A stretch of 46,466 nt of DNA, from positions 1 to 46,466 of the forward strand of contig JABDCJ010000012.1 of assembly GCA_013288145.1 (NCBI GenBank). The letters run 5' to 3'. Under the pieces are notes generated by a model, which saw only the letters and a program-made list of their open reading frames with translations, was not told the DNA's origin and made no database searches. The number at the start of each line of letters is the position of its first letter. The stretch's first letter is position 1. Source of the DNA: Nitrososphaerota archaeon (GTDB lineage: Archaea > Thermoproteota > Nitrososphaeria > Nitrososphaerales > CADDZS01). Made by a program: the position numbers and the translations under genes. Of this stretch, positions 1-7,482 are shown in pieces.

Positions 1-539
1 GAGCCGGCAATGAATCAAAGAGCCAGTCGAGGATGGGAGGCTCGACATCAATCTGCCAAAGCAAGGCGTTCAATTCCCCTCTATGCTGCAACTCGTACTC
101 GACCAGATGGTAGAGCGTTTCCCGCACCGGGTCAGTAAAGTCCTCGTCCCACCAAGGGGGCAACTTCCGGACGAGGTAGGTCCGGTCCAAGTCTTCTTCT
201 GTCAAGCGGGAGAAGAATTGGTCGACCTCCTTCTCCACTTCCTCAATGTAGCAACGGAGATCAGAGACGGACGGGGGGTTCAGGACAATTGTAGCTGGAA
301 ACAAACGTGTCGTGGAGCACAGACATTCTAGTAATCCATGAAGAGCGACCATCGAGGCTGTGCTGGAAGATTTCGATAAGGGTCGGGTAGGAGGCTCCGC
401 GGTTACGAGCTAGGTCCTCGGGAGACAATTTTGACAAGGTCTCAATGTAGCCTTTTCGCGCACGCGCGTTGTAATCAAACCACTTCCTCAGTGATTCGAC
501 TTCGGACACGCGAGTCATTTTATTTGATGGCAAGGCCAT
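1..539 (-). pseudogene. DinB-like protein gene, frameshifted and cut by the window edge
   Basis: The first segment (539 to 261) encodes a DinB/YfiT-type helical N-terminus containing KWFDYNARARKGYIETL and LIEIFQHSLDGRSSWI. It then hits a stop just past a run of six G on the + strand (273-278). Dropping one base there opens a second frame that runs to the left edge without a stop. That frame includes the typical DinB C-terminal signature LVEYELQHRGELNALLW, whose HxxE/HRGE-type histidines usually bind a divalent metal. DinB-family proteins are four-helix metal-dependent enzymes, often thiol-linked; the substrate here is unknown. The homopolymer position means the shift may be a sequencing or assembly error rather than a real mutation. 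The start could be ATG at 539 or 518. Confidence 0.7.
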
Positions 540-673
540 CCATATCTAAAGCTACTGTGGTAATCATCGCGATTATCCTAATCATAGCTTTGGGAAGTTA
601 CTTTGTACTGCGAACAATTTCGATGTTACTGGTACCCGGAATTTTATTTTCAGAAATTCCGAATCTATCATGA
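527..673 (+). CDS. small single-span membrane protein, uncertain
   Basis: A 48-residue reading frame starting at ATG 527 has a short basic N-terminus (MARPSISK) followed by a strongly hydrophobic stretch (VVIIAIILIIALGSYFVL) and a second, weaker hydrophobic segment. This is a plausible small membrane protein. Its start lies within or next to the start of the divergent DinB-like gene (539 or 518), which leaves no room for two conventional promoters. Either one of the two starts is wrong or this ORF is spurious. No family is recognised. Confidence 0.3.
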   Translation: MARPSISKATVVIIAIILIIALGSYFVLRTISMLLVPGILFSEIPNLS

Positions 674-763
674 TGAGCAATCTAAACGCAGAGAACTGCT
701 AATGCACGCGAAATGTACTACTGATGATTGTGATAAAACGCGGAGTTATCTTGTGTTGGATAA

Positions 764-1135
764 TTAGGGAATAAATTCTACACCTTTTAATCTCTCAAAC
801 GATTTATCGCCGGTCAAGAATTTTATCCCCATTTTCCTAGAGAGAAAATATCCAAGCGCGTCTGCGTAGGAGACATCAGATCCCTTGCGCTTCAGCTCGA
901 GGCGAAGGGTCATCGCGTTTGAAATGTCGTCGTAATCGAAATTGACTTGATAGTCGTAAAAGCTCCTCAGAATGTCCTTGGCAACCTTCAAGCTATATTC
1001 TTCTAAGGATCTGTAAAAAATTTCCAATAAATTGAGCTTTGTGAGAACACCCTCATTATCCTCGAAATACTCTTTGTAGGCCTTATAGCCACTCGTATAT
1101 GCAAGAACCGCGTAGCTGTCGTAAAAATACCTCAA
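764..1135 (-). CDS. vapC: PIN-domain toxin, VapC type
   Basis: This 123-residue protein has the size and layout of a VapC ribonuclease toxin. The expected acidic quartet of the PIN fold is visible: Asp6 in the opening MRYFYDSYAV strand, Glu38 in LNLLEIF, Asp92 in SYADALGY and Asp110 in FLTGDKSF. VapC proteins are Mg/Mn-dependent RNases that usually cut tRNA or rRNA and are neutralised by the antitoxin encoded just upstream. The gene follows the AbrB-type antitoxin gene on the same strand after a gap of 19 bases, as in a standard VapBC operon. The RNA target cannot be read from the sequence. Confidence 0.85.
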   Translation of the reverse strand: MRYFYDSYAVLAYTSGYKAYKEYFEDNEGVLTKLNLLEIFYRSLEEYSLKVAKDILRSFYDYQVNFDYDDISNAMTLRLELKRKGSDVSYADALGYFLSRKMGIKFLTGDKSFERLKGVEFIP

Positions 1136-1154
1136 AAGGACGCCGTACCCATTG

Positions 1155-1361
1155 CTACCAACCTTTTCTCATCTTTTCCTTCTGCATTTGAAGATCTTTG
1201 AAAGGATATTTTCCAAAAAGGTGTTTTATTTCTGACTCTTTTCTCACTGATATTTCTACAATCTCCCCTTCCTTTAGGCCCTCTTTCTCTACCATTTCCT
1301 TTGGAATTAGCACACCGAAAGAATTGCCCCACCGCTTTAGTTTCGATCTACTGCTGATCAT
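1155..1361 (-). CDS. vapB: AbrB/SpoVT-fold antitoxin, VapB type
   Basis: A 68-residue protein carries the swapped-hairpin AbrB signature KLKRWGNSFGVLIPKEMVEK followed by GLKEGEIVEISV, the DNA-binding domain of many archaeal VapB antitoxins. The charged C-terminal tail (about residues 45-68) would wrap the PIN toxin encoded directly downstream. I chose ATG at 1361 because homologues begin shortly before KLKRWGNS and because an exact 18-bp palindrome abuts this codon. A longer frame starting at 1394 would translate through that palindrome and is less likely. The VapBC complex probably autorepresses through the palindrome. Confidence 0.85.
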   Translation of the reverse strand: MISSRSKLKRWGNSFGVLIPKEMVEKEGLKEGEIVEISVRKESEIKHLFGKYPFKDLQMQKEKMRKGW

Positions 1362-1379
1362 AGTTATACATGTATAACT
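1362..1379. promoter_or_regulatory. 18-bp perfect palindrome, probable VapBC operator
   Basis: The sequence agttatacatgtataact is its own reverse complement and sits immediately upstream of the VapB start codon at 1361. VapB antitoxins of the AbrB type bind palindromes in their own promoters, so autoregulation is the natural reading. If transcription starts at or next to the start codon, as is common in archaea, a protein bound here would block the initiation region itself. Confidence 0.65.
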
Positions 1380-1440
1380 CAAATAGAAAAACATTCAGGA
1401 AGTTTCCATCGGATTTGTGAGATTCAAATGATATCTAAAA

Positions 1441-1515
1441 AATTATTGGCGGGATTTGAACCCCATTTTACTAATAAGACTGCCATATCACCTACCTCTT
1501 CAAACTTACATGACT
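1441..1515 (-). pseudogene. possible degenerate tRNA relic
   Basis: On the minus strand, 1464-1448 reads GGGGTTCAAATCCCGCC, which looks like a T arm with the TTCAAAT loop. Positions 1492-1482 read GGTGATATGGC, which looks like the 3' half of a D arm. The spacing of about 32 bases is close to that of a real tRNA. However, the anticodon stem does not pair, the T stem has two mismatches and no complementary acceptor 5' strand is present. It may be a tRNA remnant or chance similarity. It lies between the toxin-antitoxin pair and the DUF488 gene. Confidence 0.22.
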
Positions 1516-1601
1516 TTTACTGTTTCGTTTATCGTGTACTTAGTTCTTGGAGGGTTTGGGTTTGGGCTTACTAGTAAATTCTCTATAAACAAAACTCGGA
1601 A

Positions 1602-2177
1602 TTGGTAGCTTGTTTGTCCACTCAACAAAATTCTGAGGTTGAGAAAACGAAAGAAGTCTATACAATCGGTCACTCGACCAGGCCGATTGAAGCGTTTGTC
1701 AAGATCTTACAGGCTTACGTAATAGAGGAAGTTGTGGATGTGAGGACGATTCCTCGATCGCGACACAATCCACAGTTTAACAAAGATAGTCTGCCAGAAT
1801 CTCTCGAGGTTGCAGAGATCAAATATTTGCACACGCCCGGTCTTGGTGGTTTGCGACACGCCCGTCCGAATTCCATCAATACGGGATGGAGAAATGCTTC
1901 CTTTCGAGGTTACGCAGATTACATGCAAACCGATGATTTCGATTCAGCCCTACAGAAGATCATCGAACTCTCAAAGCGCAAAAAGATAACTTTGATGTGC
2001 GCTGAGTCGCTTCCCTGGAGATGCCACAGATCATTAATCGCAGACGCACTCCTCATCCGAAAGATTCGTGTAATTGATATTTTCACCGCCACGGTTAGCA
2101 AGAGACACACGCTAACGCCTTTCGCAAAAGTCAGAGGGGAGAAGATAACTTATCCTGAAGAACGAACAACGGCATAG
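1602..2177 (+). CDS. DUF488 family protein
   Basis: This 191-residue protein shows the three conserved blocks of the DUF488 family: YTIGHSTRP near residue 20, DVRTIPRSRHNPQFN near residue 46, and the CAESLPWRCHRSLIADAL block near residue 133. The Cys and Arg/His residues of the last block are family hallmarks and suggest a nucleic-acid-related or enzymatic site, but no DUF488 activity is firmly established. The open frame begins with TTG at 1602; homologues normally start a few residues before YTIGHS, so the first 18 residues may not all be translated. The gene stands alone, with non-coding DNA on both sides. Confidence 0.85.
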   Translation: MVACLSTQQNSEVEKTKEVYTIGHSTRPIEAFVKILQAYVIEEVVDVRTIPRSRHNPQFNKDSLPESLEVAEIKYLHTPGLGGLRHARPNSINTGWRNASFRGYADYMQTDDFDSALQKIIELSKRKKITLMCAESLPWRCHRSLIADALLIRKIRVIDIFTATVSKRHTLTPFAKVRGEKITYPEERTTA

Positions 2178-2298
2178 CAATCTCCTAGAATTAACTGAGA
2201 TCATAGTTTTGCCTCTGATTTTCATAATAGAATCTACCAAAGTTGGAGAACACTATCTTTAGAAATGATGCCCTTGCAACCTTCTAACCGTCACTGAA

Positions 2299-2505
2299 AT
2301 GCCGATAAGGACCATTGCGTTCCTCTGCAGGGGCTGCGGCGCCATTTTCCGGACTCTCGAGGAATGTCTGGAGCACGAAGCTAAATGCCCCGAAGTCGCC
2401 AAGGAAAAGAAAAGACTCCATGATCTTACTCAAAAGGACCACGAGGTTGAAGCTATTCTTCAGCCGAATCCCACCGCGATTCATAAGAAGAAATCACTTT
2501 CCTAG
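2299..2505 (+). CDS. small C2HC zinc-finger protein
   Basis: A 68-residue protein has a single N-terminal zinc-binding motif, CRGCGAIFRTLEECLEHEAKC, in which Cys10, Cys13, His25 and Cys29 are the likely ligands (Cx2C-x11-Hx3C spacing). The remainder is a charged, probably helical tail. Small one-finger proteins are common in archaea and usually act in nucleic-acid or protein binding, but no specific role can be assigned. It is an isolated gene with an ATG start. Confidence 0.6.
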   Translation: MPIRTIAFLCRGCGAIFRTLEECLEHEAKCPEVAKEKKRLHDLTQKDHEVEAILQPNPTAIHKKKSLS

Positions 2506-2574
2506 CTCGCGATTATTTCATTGAACAAAGCGATGAAAATTCATTGTTTATGATATTATAGCAAAAGGGATGAG

Positions 2575-3116
2575 CTAGTGCGGTCTTGGTTCCGTTTTCG
2601 GTGCAACTGTTGGTGGAGAAAGCTGGTTCAGTGGTACAAGCGACATCGTGCTCCTGTAGAGACAGTAGCCAAAGGTAAGAAATCCTACCGTATGGAGAAA
2701 ATTCTGCAAGCTGCTATTCTCTGCGACTAGTCCAGATAATATGTTTAGGACAAATAGAAAAAAATTCGACAATGCAAACCATCCGAATTGTCTTCGCAAA
2801 TTCCTATCCTTTGCCGTTACGGCACCGATAGGCAAGGCAACGATTCCCGAGACCGAAGTACTACAATAGGCAGCAGTACAAGAAGAGGAATGATTGACGG
2901 AGGATTCTGATAATTTTGTGTTACAATTAGGTATATGCAGAAAACGGCAACGCTCGCAATATTAAGCGCCCATAGAACATATCGCAATTTACTCCAGTGA
3001 AGGGTGTCTCTTGATAAGGGGTCTATGTCGTGAATAGCTCGCATTGAGGTATCGATCCAGTAAAATGTCAACAGCAAGGCCGGGAATAATCGAAGGGCAA
3101 AACCCGCATCTTGCAC
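2575..3116 (-). pseudogene. multi-span membrane protein, apparently frameshifted
   Basis: Two overlapping minus-strand frames appear to be halves of one gene. The upstream half (GTG at 3116, ending 2817) has three hydrophobic segments, FALRLFPALLLTFYW, VLWALNIASVAVFCIYLIV and SIIPLLVLLPIVVL, then loses its hydrophobic pattern. The downstream half (2835 to 2575) continues in another frame, which is open further upstream, as SVSGIVALPIGAV, then KDRNLRRQFGWFALSNFF and two more spans. The switch point lies at about 2845-2865. Upstream of 3116 the first frame stays open to about 3200 with protein-like sequence (IVEKLIYAATNYASITVF) but has no start codon, so the 5' end may also be damaged. The function is unknown. 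Confidence 0.5.
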
Positions 3117-3367
3117 AAAGGAATTGTTAGCAAATACTGTAATGCTTGCGTAATTCGTAGCGGCGTAGATTAACTTCTCAACAATTGATGAGCCATACTA
3201 GATCGAAGTATTTCCTCAAAGGCTGACGATATCAATTAGAAAATCTGACAGAATACCTACATCAAAATGAAACCAAAAAGACTTCGGGATCAGATCAATT
3301 GCTAGTAGTAAATTCAGTAACTCCAATGAATATATTAGAGGTTTTCATTATGTCCGATTTTTAGAAA

Positions 3368-3685
3368 ATGAAGTACAGGGGCAAAATAGAGATATTCGAT
3401 GCCATGCTCCGTTCAATCGGATCAGGCTCGGCCAAAACTCGCATTATGTACAAAGCGTACCTCTCCCACACACAGCTTCAAGAATATTTGGCTTTACTTC
3501 AGAAAAGAAATCTCATTGAATACGAAGAAAAAAGCCAGCGGTACAGATTGACGGAAAAAGGAATCCGGTTTATTGATGCTTACGATCAGATCAACGAACT
3601 CATTCTTAGTACCGATGAACGGAATGAGATCCTACGACGAGAATCAGAGGTCGAATTCTTTCCAGACAATCAAAAGGCGAAATAA
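3368..3685 (+). CDS. winged-helix DNA-binding protein (archaeal small regulator)
   Basis: This 105-residue protein has the pattern of the small archaeal winged-helix family. An N-terminal helix (IEIFDAMLRSI) is followed by a turn (GSGSAKTRIMYKAYLSHTQL), a recognition helix (LQEYLALLQKRNLIEY) and a wing (RYRLTEKGIRFI). The C-terminal DAYDQINELI segment looks like a dimerisation helix. A close paralogue lies at 12271-12609 and shares the TRIMY(K/R)AYLS and LSTD(E/Q)RN motifs. These proteins are transcription regulators whose ligands are mostly unknown. The gene is monocistronic and ends at a hairpin shared with the convergent neighbour. Confidence 0.85.
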   Translation: MKYRGKIEIFDAMLRSIGSGSAKTRIMYKAYLSHTQLQEYLALLQKRNLIEYEEKSQRYRLTEKGIRFIDAYDQINELILSTDERNEILRRESEVEFFPDNQKAK

Positions 3686-3688
3686 GCG

Positions 3689-3712
3689 AGTTAGCTAGAG
3701 GCACGGCTAACT
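3689..3712. terminator. hairpin between convergent genes
   Basis: AGTTAGC (3689-3695) and GCTAACT (3706-3712) form a 7-bp perfect stem with a 10-base loop, located exactly between the stop codons of two convergent genes (3685 and 3716). It may act as a bidirectional terminator, although no long T run follows. Confidence 0.4.
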
Positions 3713-3715
3713 TTG

Positions 3716-3943
3716 CTAGATTTTTGAGCAAGGTCCCGAGCGTCTGACTTCGCCAGTTGCCCTGTTGATATTCACTTGCCAGCATTTAGAATTCGTCCAC
3801 TTGTTCTCTTTGACAGAAAATTTGAAGGCGAATACGCCATCTGGGGTCGTTAAAGTTTCCATCCTAACGCCCACTTCCTTTCCAAATCTCCTTTTGACTG
3901 TTTGAACAGCTATTCGTTGAGCTTCCTGGCTTGTTATTTGCAT
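3716..3943 (-). CDS. small PepSY-like protein, hypothetical
   Basis: A 75-residue protein begins with MQITSQEAQRIAVQTVKRRF and ends with a strand-rich half containing WQVNINRATGEVRRSG. The order, a helix with an AxxIAxxxVKRRF pattern followed by a WxVxINxxTGEV strand, resembles a single minimal PepSY-type repeat, a fold often involved in protease inhibition or regulation. No signal peptide is visible, so it would be cytoplasmic. The assignment rests only on this pattern. It is convergent with the winged-helix gene at 3368. Confidence 0.5.
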   Translation of the reverse strand: MQITSQEAQRIAVQTVKRRFGKEVGVRMETLTTPDGVFAFKFSVKENKWTNSKCWQVNINRATGEVRRSGPCSKI

Positions 3944-4176
3944 CTAAGATCGGAGAAAATTATGCCAGATTGAAAAGTCTTCGGTATCAGATTAGATTTC
4001 CTTGGTATGCTCAAATGCATGCCCGAGGATTAGATTGTATTCCGTCACGAGACAATACTTTATGTGAAACCTATGATTGGAAAATCTCATTTCCAAGTTT
4101 CATTGATGCAACATGAATTTGAAATACGTACCCGAAATCCGTTTTCGATAACAATGCGTTCAATCGAGGAGAAGCT

Positions 4177-4662
4177 TTGGCGCAATTCTGGTTGAAGCCA
4201 GTTAAGGCAATATTTCTTCTAGCGGCCATGCTCGCAATCGTCTTTGGTGCAATTCTGATAGCTCCCTCTAACCCAGGATCGCGTGTCAAGACAAATAATT
4301 CAGGATATGAATCTCAAACCTCTGTAACTATTCAGACCGTAAGTTTGACAAACAGCTATCAAACTGTAGTCCCCGTAACAAGCGCATTGATCAAAACTTC
4401 GAATATTACTAGTACTTCACTAGTCCTTCGCTACTCAAACACAACTGTCACTGTTTACAAGACGAACATATCGGTAAGTTCAAGCATGTTTTCAACAGCT
4501 ACGACTATGACTTCATCCGTGTACATCCTTACCACTGAGGTAGTTTATTTGACTCAAGAGGTTACAGCCTCGACCACCGCAACTGCAACGACAACTCCGA
4601 CCATGACGGTAACTGAGACGAACACCTTGACAACAACCACTACTTGTTTGCTGGTTTGTTAG
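4177..4662 (+). CDS. Thr/Ser-rich mucin-like membrane-anchored surface protein, copy 1
   Basis: This 161-residue protein has a single N-terminal membrane anchor or signal (residues 8-30, AIFLLAAMLAIVFGAILIA). An external domain of very high Thr/Ser/Val content follows. Features shared with the larger copies at 13660-14619 and 25200-26141 are the TSVTIQTVSLT segment after the anchor and the TATATTTPTMTV segment near the end. The C-terminus is TTTCLLVC, with two Cys. Such Thr-rich archaeal exodomains are usually heavily O-glycosylated. The start is TTG at 4177. The function is unknown; a cell-envelope or adhesion role is inferred. Confidence 0.7.
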   Translation: MAQFWLKPVKAIFLLAAMLAIVFGAILIAPSNPGSRVKTNNSGYESQTSVTIQTVSLTNSYQTVVPVTSALIKTSNITSTSLVLRYSNTTVTVYKTNISVSSSMFSTATTMTSSVYILTTEVVYLTQEVTASTTATATTTPTMTVTETNTLTTTTTCLLVC

Positions 4663-5177
4663 CTCGGGAACATTCGAAACATTGTTCTCGTATGGTATCT
4701 TTGATCCTCATAGCATGTCCCAGAATTCTCAGTTCGCTTGAAAAAACATCCAGAGCTAACGACTTCTATGTTTTGAAAATAATATGTTACTCTACGACGC
4801 TCTAACTTTCCTACTATGTCTACATCGCGAGACTTGCTTTGGGCAAAAAACCAATTTCACAACCGATAATGGTTAAATCTAGGGTGTATTTCCCAGGATT
4901 TTCATAGAGTATCGGTCGGATCGGGGATAAGTTCTTATTCTCAAAGACTTTTCGCACAAACAAGGAAAGCCCAAACGCGTACCATAGGAGCGGAGAGGGC
5001 TCTAGCATAGAGCTGCTTAACTTTCAGGCTCCTTCGGCGATAGTCCCCGTAAATCGCCCGGGCTTTCCACTCTAAACAAATGTGATCAGTGCGATCGCCT
5101 TACTTTATCTTCTTATTTTGGGCAAAAAGGTCGCATACCCGAGACCATCGTCCGAACTTTTGAGCTAATTTCGGTGT

Positions 5178-5440
5178 TTATCCAACTTTTTCACTGAGGT
5201 TCGTTTCGAGAGTGCTCTAGAAGCGATCGCCAAATCGATAATCAAGGGGCGTTCGGATTTCTTCTTTACATTGAAAGAGGGAGACGAAAACAAATGTCTG
5301 GCGTCAATTCAAAGAAAAATAAATCTCTTTATTTTTCGCAAATGTAATGTCGCCTCCGCTCACATCGCAAAACTATTTGTTAAACCTTGAACAGAATTCA
5401 TTCAAGAAAAATTCCTTTTCCGCAGAATTGAGACTAACCA
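5178..5440 (+). repeat. dispersed degenerate repeat, copy A
   Basis: From about 5178 to 5313 this DNA aligns with 10820-10958 (copy B). Both contain ctttttcact, tttcgag, gcgttcggatttcttct and gcgtcaattca in the same order and spacing. Translated, copy A gives EAIAKSIIKGRSDFFFTLKE then GDENKCLASIQRK with no start codon. Copy B gives the same RSDFF.TLEE...KCLASIQR pattern. In copy B, agaattgag follows directly; in copy A it appears only at 5424, so copy A seems to carry an insertion of about 110 bp (5314-5423) that begins with a perfect hairpin. The pattern suggests remnants of a small gene family rather than a known mobile element. Confidence 0.55.
5314..5337. repeat. perfect AT-rich inverted repeat
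   Basis: GAAAAATAAA (5314-5323) and TTTATTTTTC (5328-5337) form a 10-bp perfect stem around a TCTC loop, at the left end of the apparent insertion in repeat copy A. It could be a terminator-like hairpin or the end of an inserted element. Confidence 0.5.
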
Positions 5441-5536
5441 TTCGCGATCTCGACAAAAGGCGTACAATCGAAACCGATACAATTTGATCGATGAATTAAA
5501 AACTCTCTTTCATCCTTCTGAAGATGTGAGAATTTC

Positions 5537-5788
5537 TTGTCTTTATGTAATAAAACGTCCGATTTAGACCCCCGAAGCTCTTCCGAAATACAAGAAGCTG
5601 TAGAGAGTCACTCTTGGAATGTCGTGAGCGCCGACAAGAGTCCGTGGGGAATCATTTCAAGGTTTGAGTGTTCAAAGTGCGGAGATGAATTTGTAGCAAT
5701 GCTTACCTCGCCCAGACAAAAGTCGAAGAAAAGAGAGTCTGAAAAATCCGGAATCGAGGTTTACGCCAAGGATTTACAGCTATTGTGA
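5537..5788 (+). CDS. small protein with a CxxC pair, hypothetical
   Basis: An 83-residue frame starts with TTG at 5537 and contains FECSKCGDEFVAML in its middle, a half zinc-ribbon-like CxxC motif, followed by a basic stretch (PRQKSKKRESEKSG). Only one clear CxxC is present, so metal binding would require dimerisation or Cys4 of the N-terminus. No family is recognised. An opposite-strand frame overlaps its end (5703-5975) but looks less protein-like. Confidence 0.4.
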   Translation: MSLCNKTSDLDPRSSSEIQEAVESHSWNVVSADKSPWGIISRFECSKCGDEFVAMLTSPRQKSKKRESEKSGIEVYAKDLQLL

Positions 5789-5928
5789 AAAATGTTGGGA
5801 TCGATTCTTTGTAGTCCCGATAGTCAACAAGGACCACCCGGGTCGCGGAACGTCTTTGCGCCCTAATCTTTCCCAAGCCAGAAGTAGAGTTCGTCCTTGC
5901 CGTGTTTTTCTTGTGATACGTCAAATGT

Positions 5929-6249
5929 CTAGACCCCCTTACTGGTAAGAGAATTCGTGCCCTTTGTCGCGCCAAAGAACTCTTCCGGCGTTACTGCAAT
6001 TTCGTAGCTCCTAGGTATGAATGAGAGATTTTCCTGCGCTACTCTTGAAAAGTAGATGCGACCTGCCTCGTTTAGCCACTCGTATTTTTCCACATGGAAA
6101 ATGTATAGTACTGACGCGTCCTGCGGGAAGTAGGGGCCGTCCATCTTGCCCCCTATCTTGCCCTCGATCTCCTTTTGCAGTCTGTTCAAGCGCGTAAGGT
6201 CTTCCTGGAGTTTTTCGCCCTCATAATCCGCTTTCCATAGAATGATCAT
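5929..6249 (-). CDS. hypothetical protein downstream of methyltransferase
   Basis: A protein of about 106 residues starts with MIILWKADYEGEKLQEDL and later contains IFHVEKYEWLNEAGRIYFSR and YEIAVTPEEFFG. The alternation of strands and amphipathic helices suggests a compact alpha/beta fold, but I do not recognise the family. I prefer ATG at 6249, with AGGAG about 13 bases upstream. A TTG at 6288 would overlap the end of the methyltransferase gene (stop at 6272). The tight spacing suggests co-transcription with that enzyme, so it may modify or accompany its product. Confidence 0.55.
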   Translation of the reverse strand: MIILWKADYEGEKLQEDLTRLNRLQKEIEGKIGGKMDGPYFPQDASVLYIFHVEKYEWLNEAGRIYFSRVAQENLSFIPRSYEIAVTPEEFFGATKGTNSLTSKGV

Positions 6250-6271
6250 GGAACTTCTCAAACTCCTAAAA

Positions 6272-7360
6272 TCAAGGACGTACCTCAAACACCCGGTTGA
6301 ACGGGGTCTGGGTCGCGCGCCTAAATCTGGTAAAACCTCCCGACTCTACAACGGTACGAATGTCGGACTCTGACGCCTGCGCGCCGAGCATTCTACCAAC
6401 CTCCTGTGCCGCGGAAGCAGGAGTACAGAGCATTGTGGATGCACTGTAAAAGATTCGCCCCACCGGATTCAGGTTGTCCCCAATCGTTTCACCCGCCATG
6501 GGCTCCACGATCATCCATGTTCCCTCGGAATTTAGGGAGCGGAACACGTGTTTCGATGTCCCGGCTGGATCGCCCATATCATGCAGGGCGTCGAAAACTG
6601 TCACGAGATCAAGATTTTCCTCGGGATAGGATTTCGCGTCTGCAACCCCGAACTTTACTCGATCAGCGACACCCTCCTTCTCCGCGGTTCTTCTTGCAGC
6701 CTGAATTGAGAGATCGTGATAGTCATATCCTACGAAGGAAGAATTGGGAAAGGCCTTTGCCATTATGATTGTGGAAGAACCGTACCCGCAACCAACGTCT
6801 GCGACCTTTGCACCCCTCTTCAACTTCTCCACAACGCCATCTAAGGCCGGAAGCCAGGATGGAACGAGGTTAGCAGCGTAACCTGGTCGGAAGAATTTTT
6901 CAGTTCCACGGAAAAGATAGCTATCGTGCTCGTGCCATCCAACACCGCGGCCAGTTCTGAACGCGTCCGCAATCTTGGATTCATCCTTGAAGATTGCCGA
7001 GGCGATATAGAATGCTCCCGGTAAGTACGCGGGGCTATTCTCGTCGGCCAGCGTGAAAGCCTGCTCCGGGGAGAGCAAGAATTTTCCTGTAGTCTTATCA
7101 TACATTGCGCATCCCGCTGCTGCTTGCGCGGCGAGCCACTCCGCTACGTATCTCTCCTTCGTTCCCGTCTTCGACGCTAACTCTCCGGGCGAGATTTCTC
7201 TCCCCACTTCGGCCATCGCCCGGTAGAGCCCCAGTTTTTCGCCTAGTATAACAGTGGGTGCGTGCAAAGACGCTCCAAAGTCACCTGCGAACTTTCCCAC
7301 GAACTCATCCAATTTGGATCTGTCTATTTCTTTTGTTATTGACATCCTGCCGTTATTCAC
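6272..7360 (-). CDS. class I SAM-dependent methyltransferase with N-terminal winged helix
   Basis: A 362-residue protein has a winged-helix dimerisation domain at residues 30-105 (ELASKTGTKERYVAEWLAAQ) and a Rossmann-type methyltransferase domain. Motif I is VADVGCGYGSS at 186-196, followed by YDYHD and a LVTVFDALHDMGDP motif IV region. The layout matches the Rv2258c-like group of small-molecule methyltransferases. A C-terminal segment (ESGGFTRFRRATQTPFNRVFEV) is the conserved end of this group. GTG at 7360 or ATG at 7345 may be the start. A FilR1-like regulator gene diverges from it 122 bases away, so the two probably share a control region. The substrate is unknown. Confidence 0.85.
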   Translation of the reverse strand: MNNGRMSITKEIDRSKLDEFVGKFAGDFGASLHAPTVILGEKLGLYRAMAEVGREISPGELASKTGTKERYVAEWLAAQAAAGCAMYDKTTGKFLLSPEQAFTLADENSPAYLPGAFYIASAIFKDESKIADAFRTGRGVGWHEHDSYLFRGTEKFFRPGYAANLVPSWLPALDGVVEKLKRGAKVADVGCGYGSSTIIMAKAFPNSSFVGYDYHDLSIQAARRTAEKEGVADRVKFGVADAKSYPEENLDLVTVFDALHDMGDPAGTSKHVFRSLNSEGTWMIVEPMAGETIGDNLNPVGRIFYSASTMLCTPASAAQEVGRMLGAQASESDIRTVVESGGFTRFRRATQTPFNRVFEVRP

Positions 7361-7482
7361 TTGCCTTCATCCGAGGCAGTGATCCAACGTTAAAGGCTCC
7401 CCAACGGATCCATTGAAATTACACCAAAAGGTTGAAAGCTAAAAACAGAGTACCACCAGGAAAAAGTATAGGCTGAGAAATA

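Larger units (their letters stand above)
4663..5536. other. 874-bp region without a clear gene
   Basis: No intact gene is evident. A minus-strand open frame at 4820-5008 has no recognisable pattern. The right half contains copy A of a dispersed repeat with a decayed coding pattern (about 5178-5440) and an AT-rich perfect hairpin. The remaining sequence shows nothing I can name. Confidence 0.6.

Noticed and set aside
83..331. Plus-strand open frame over the DinB-like gene
   Set aside because: It is antisense to both frames of the DinB-like coding sequence, which has clear family patterns.
4820..5008. Minus-strand 62-residue frame
   Set aside because: No domain, hydrophobic or composition pattern supports it; left as part of the gene-free region.
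5703..5975. Minus-strand 90-residue frame
   Set aside because: Overlaps another small gene and has an Arg/Thr-rich composition typical of a chance antisense frame.
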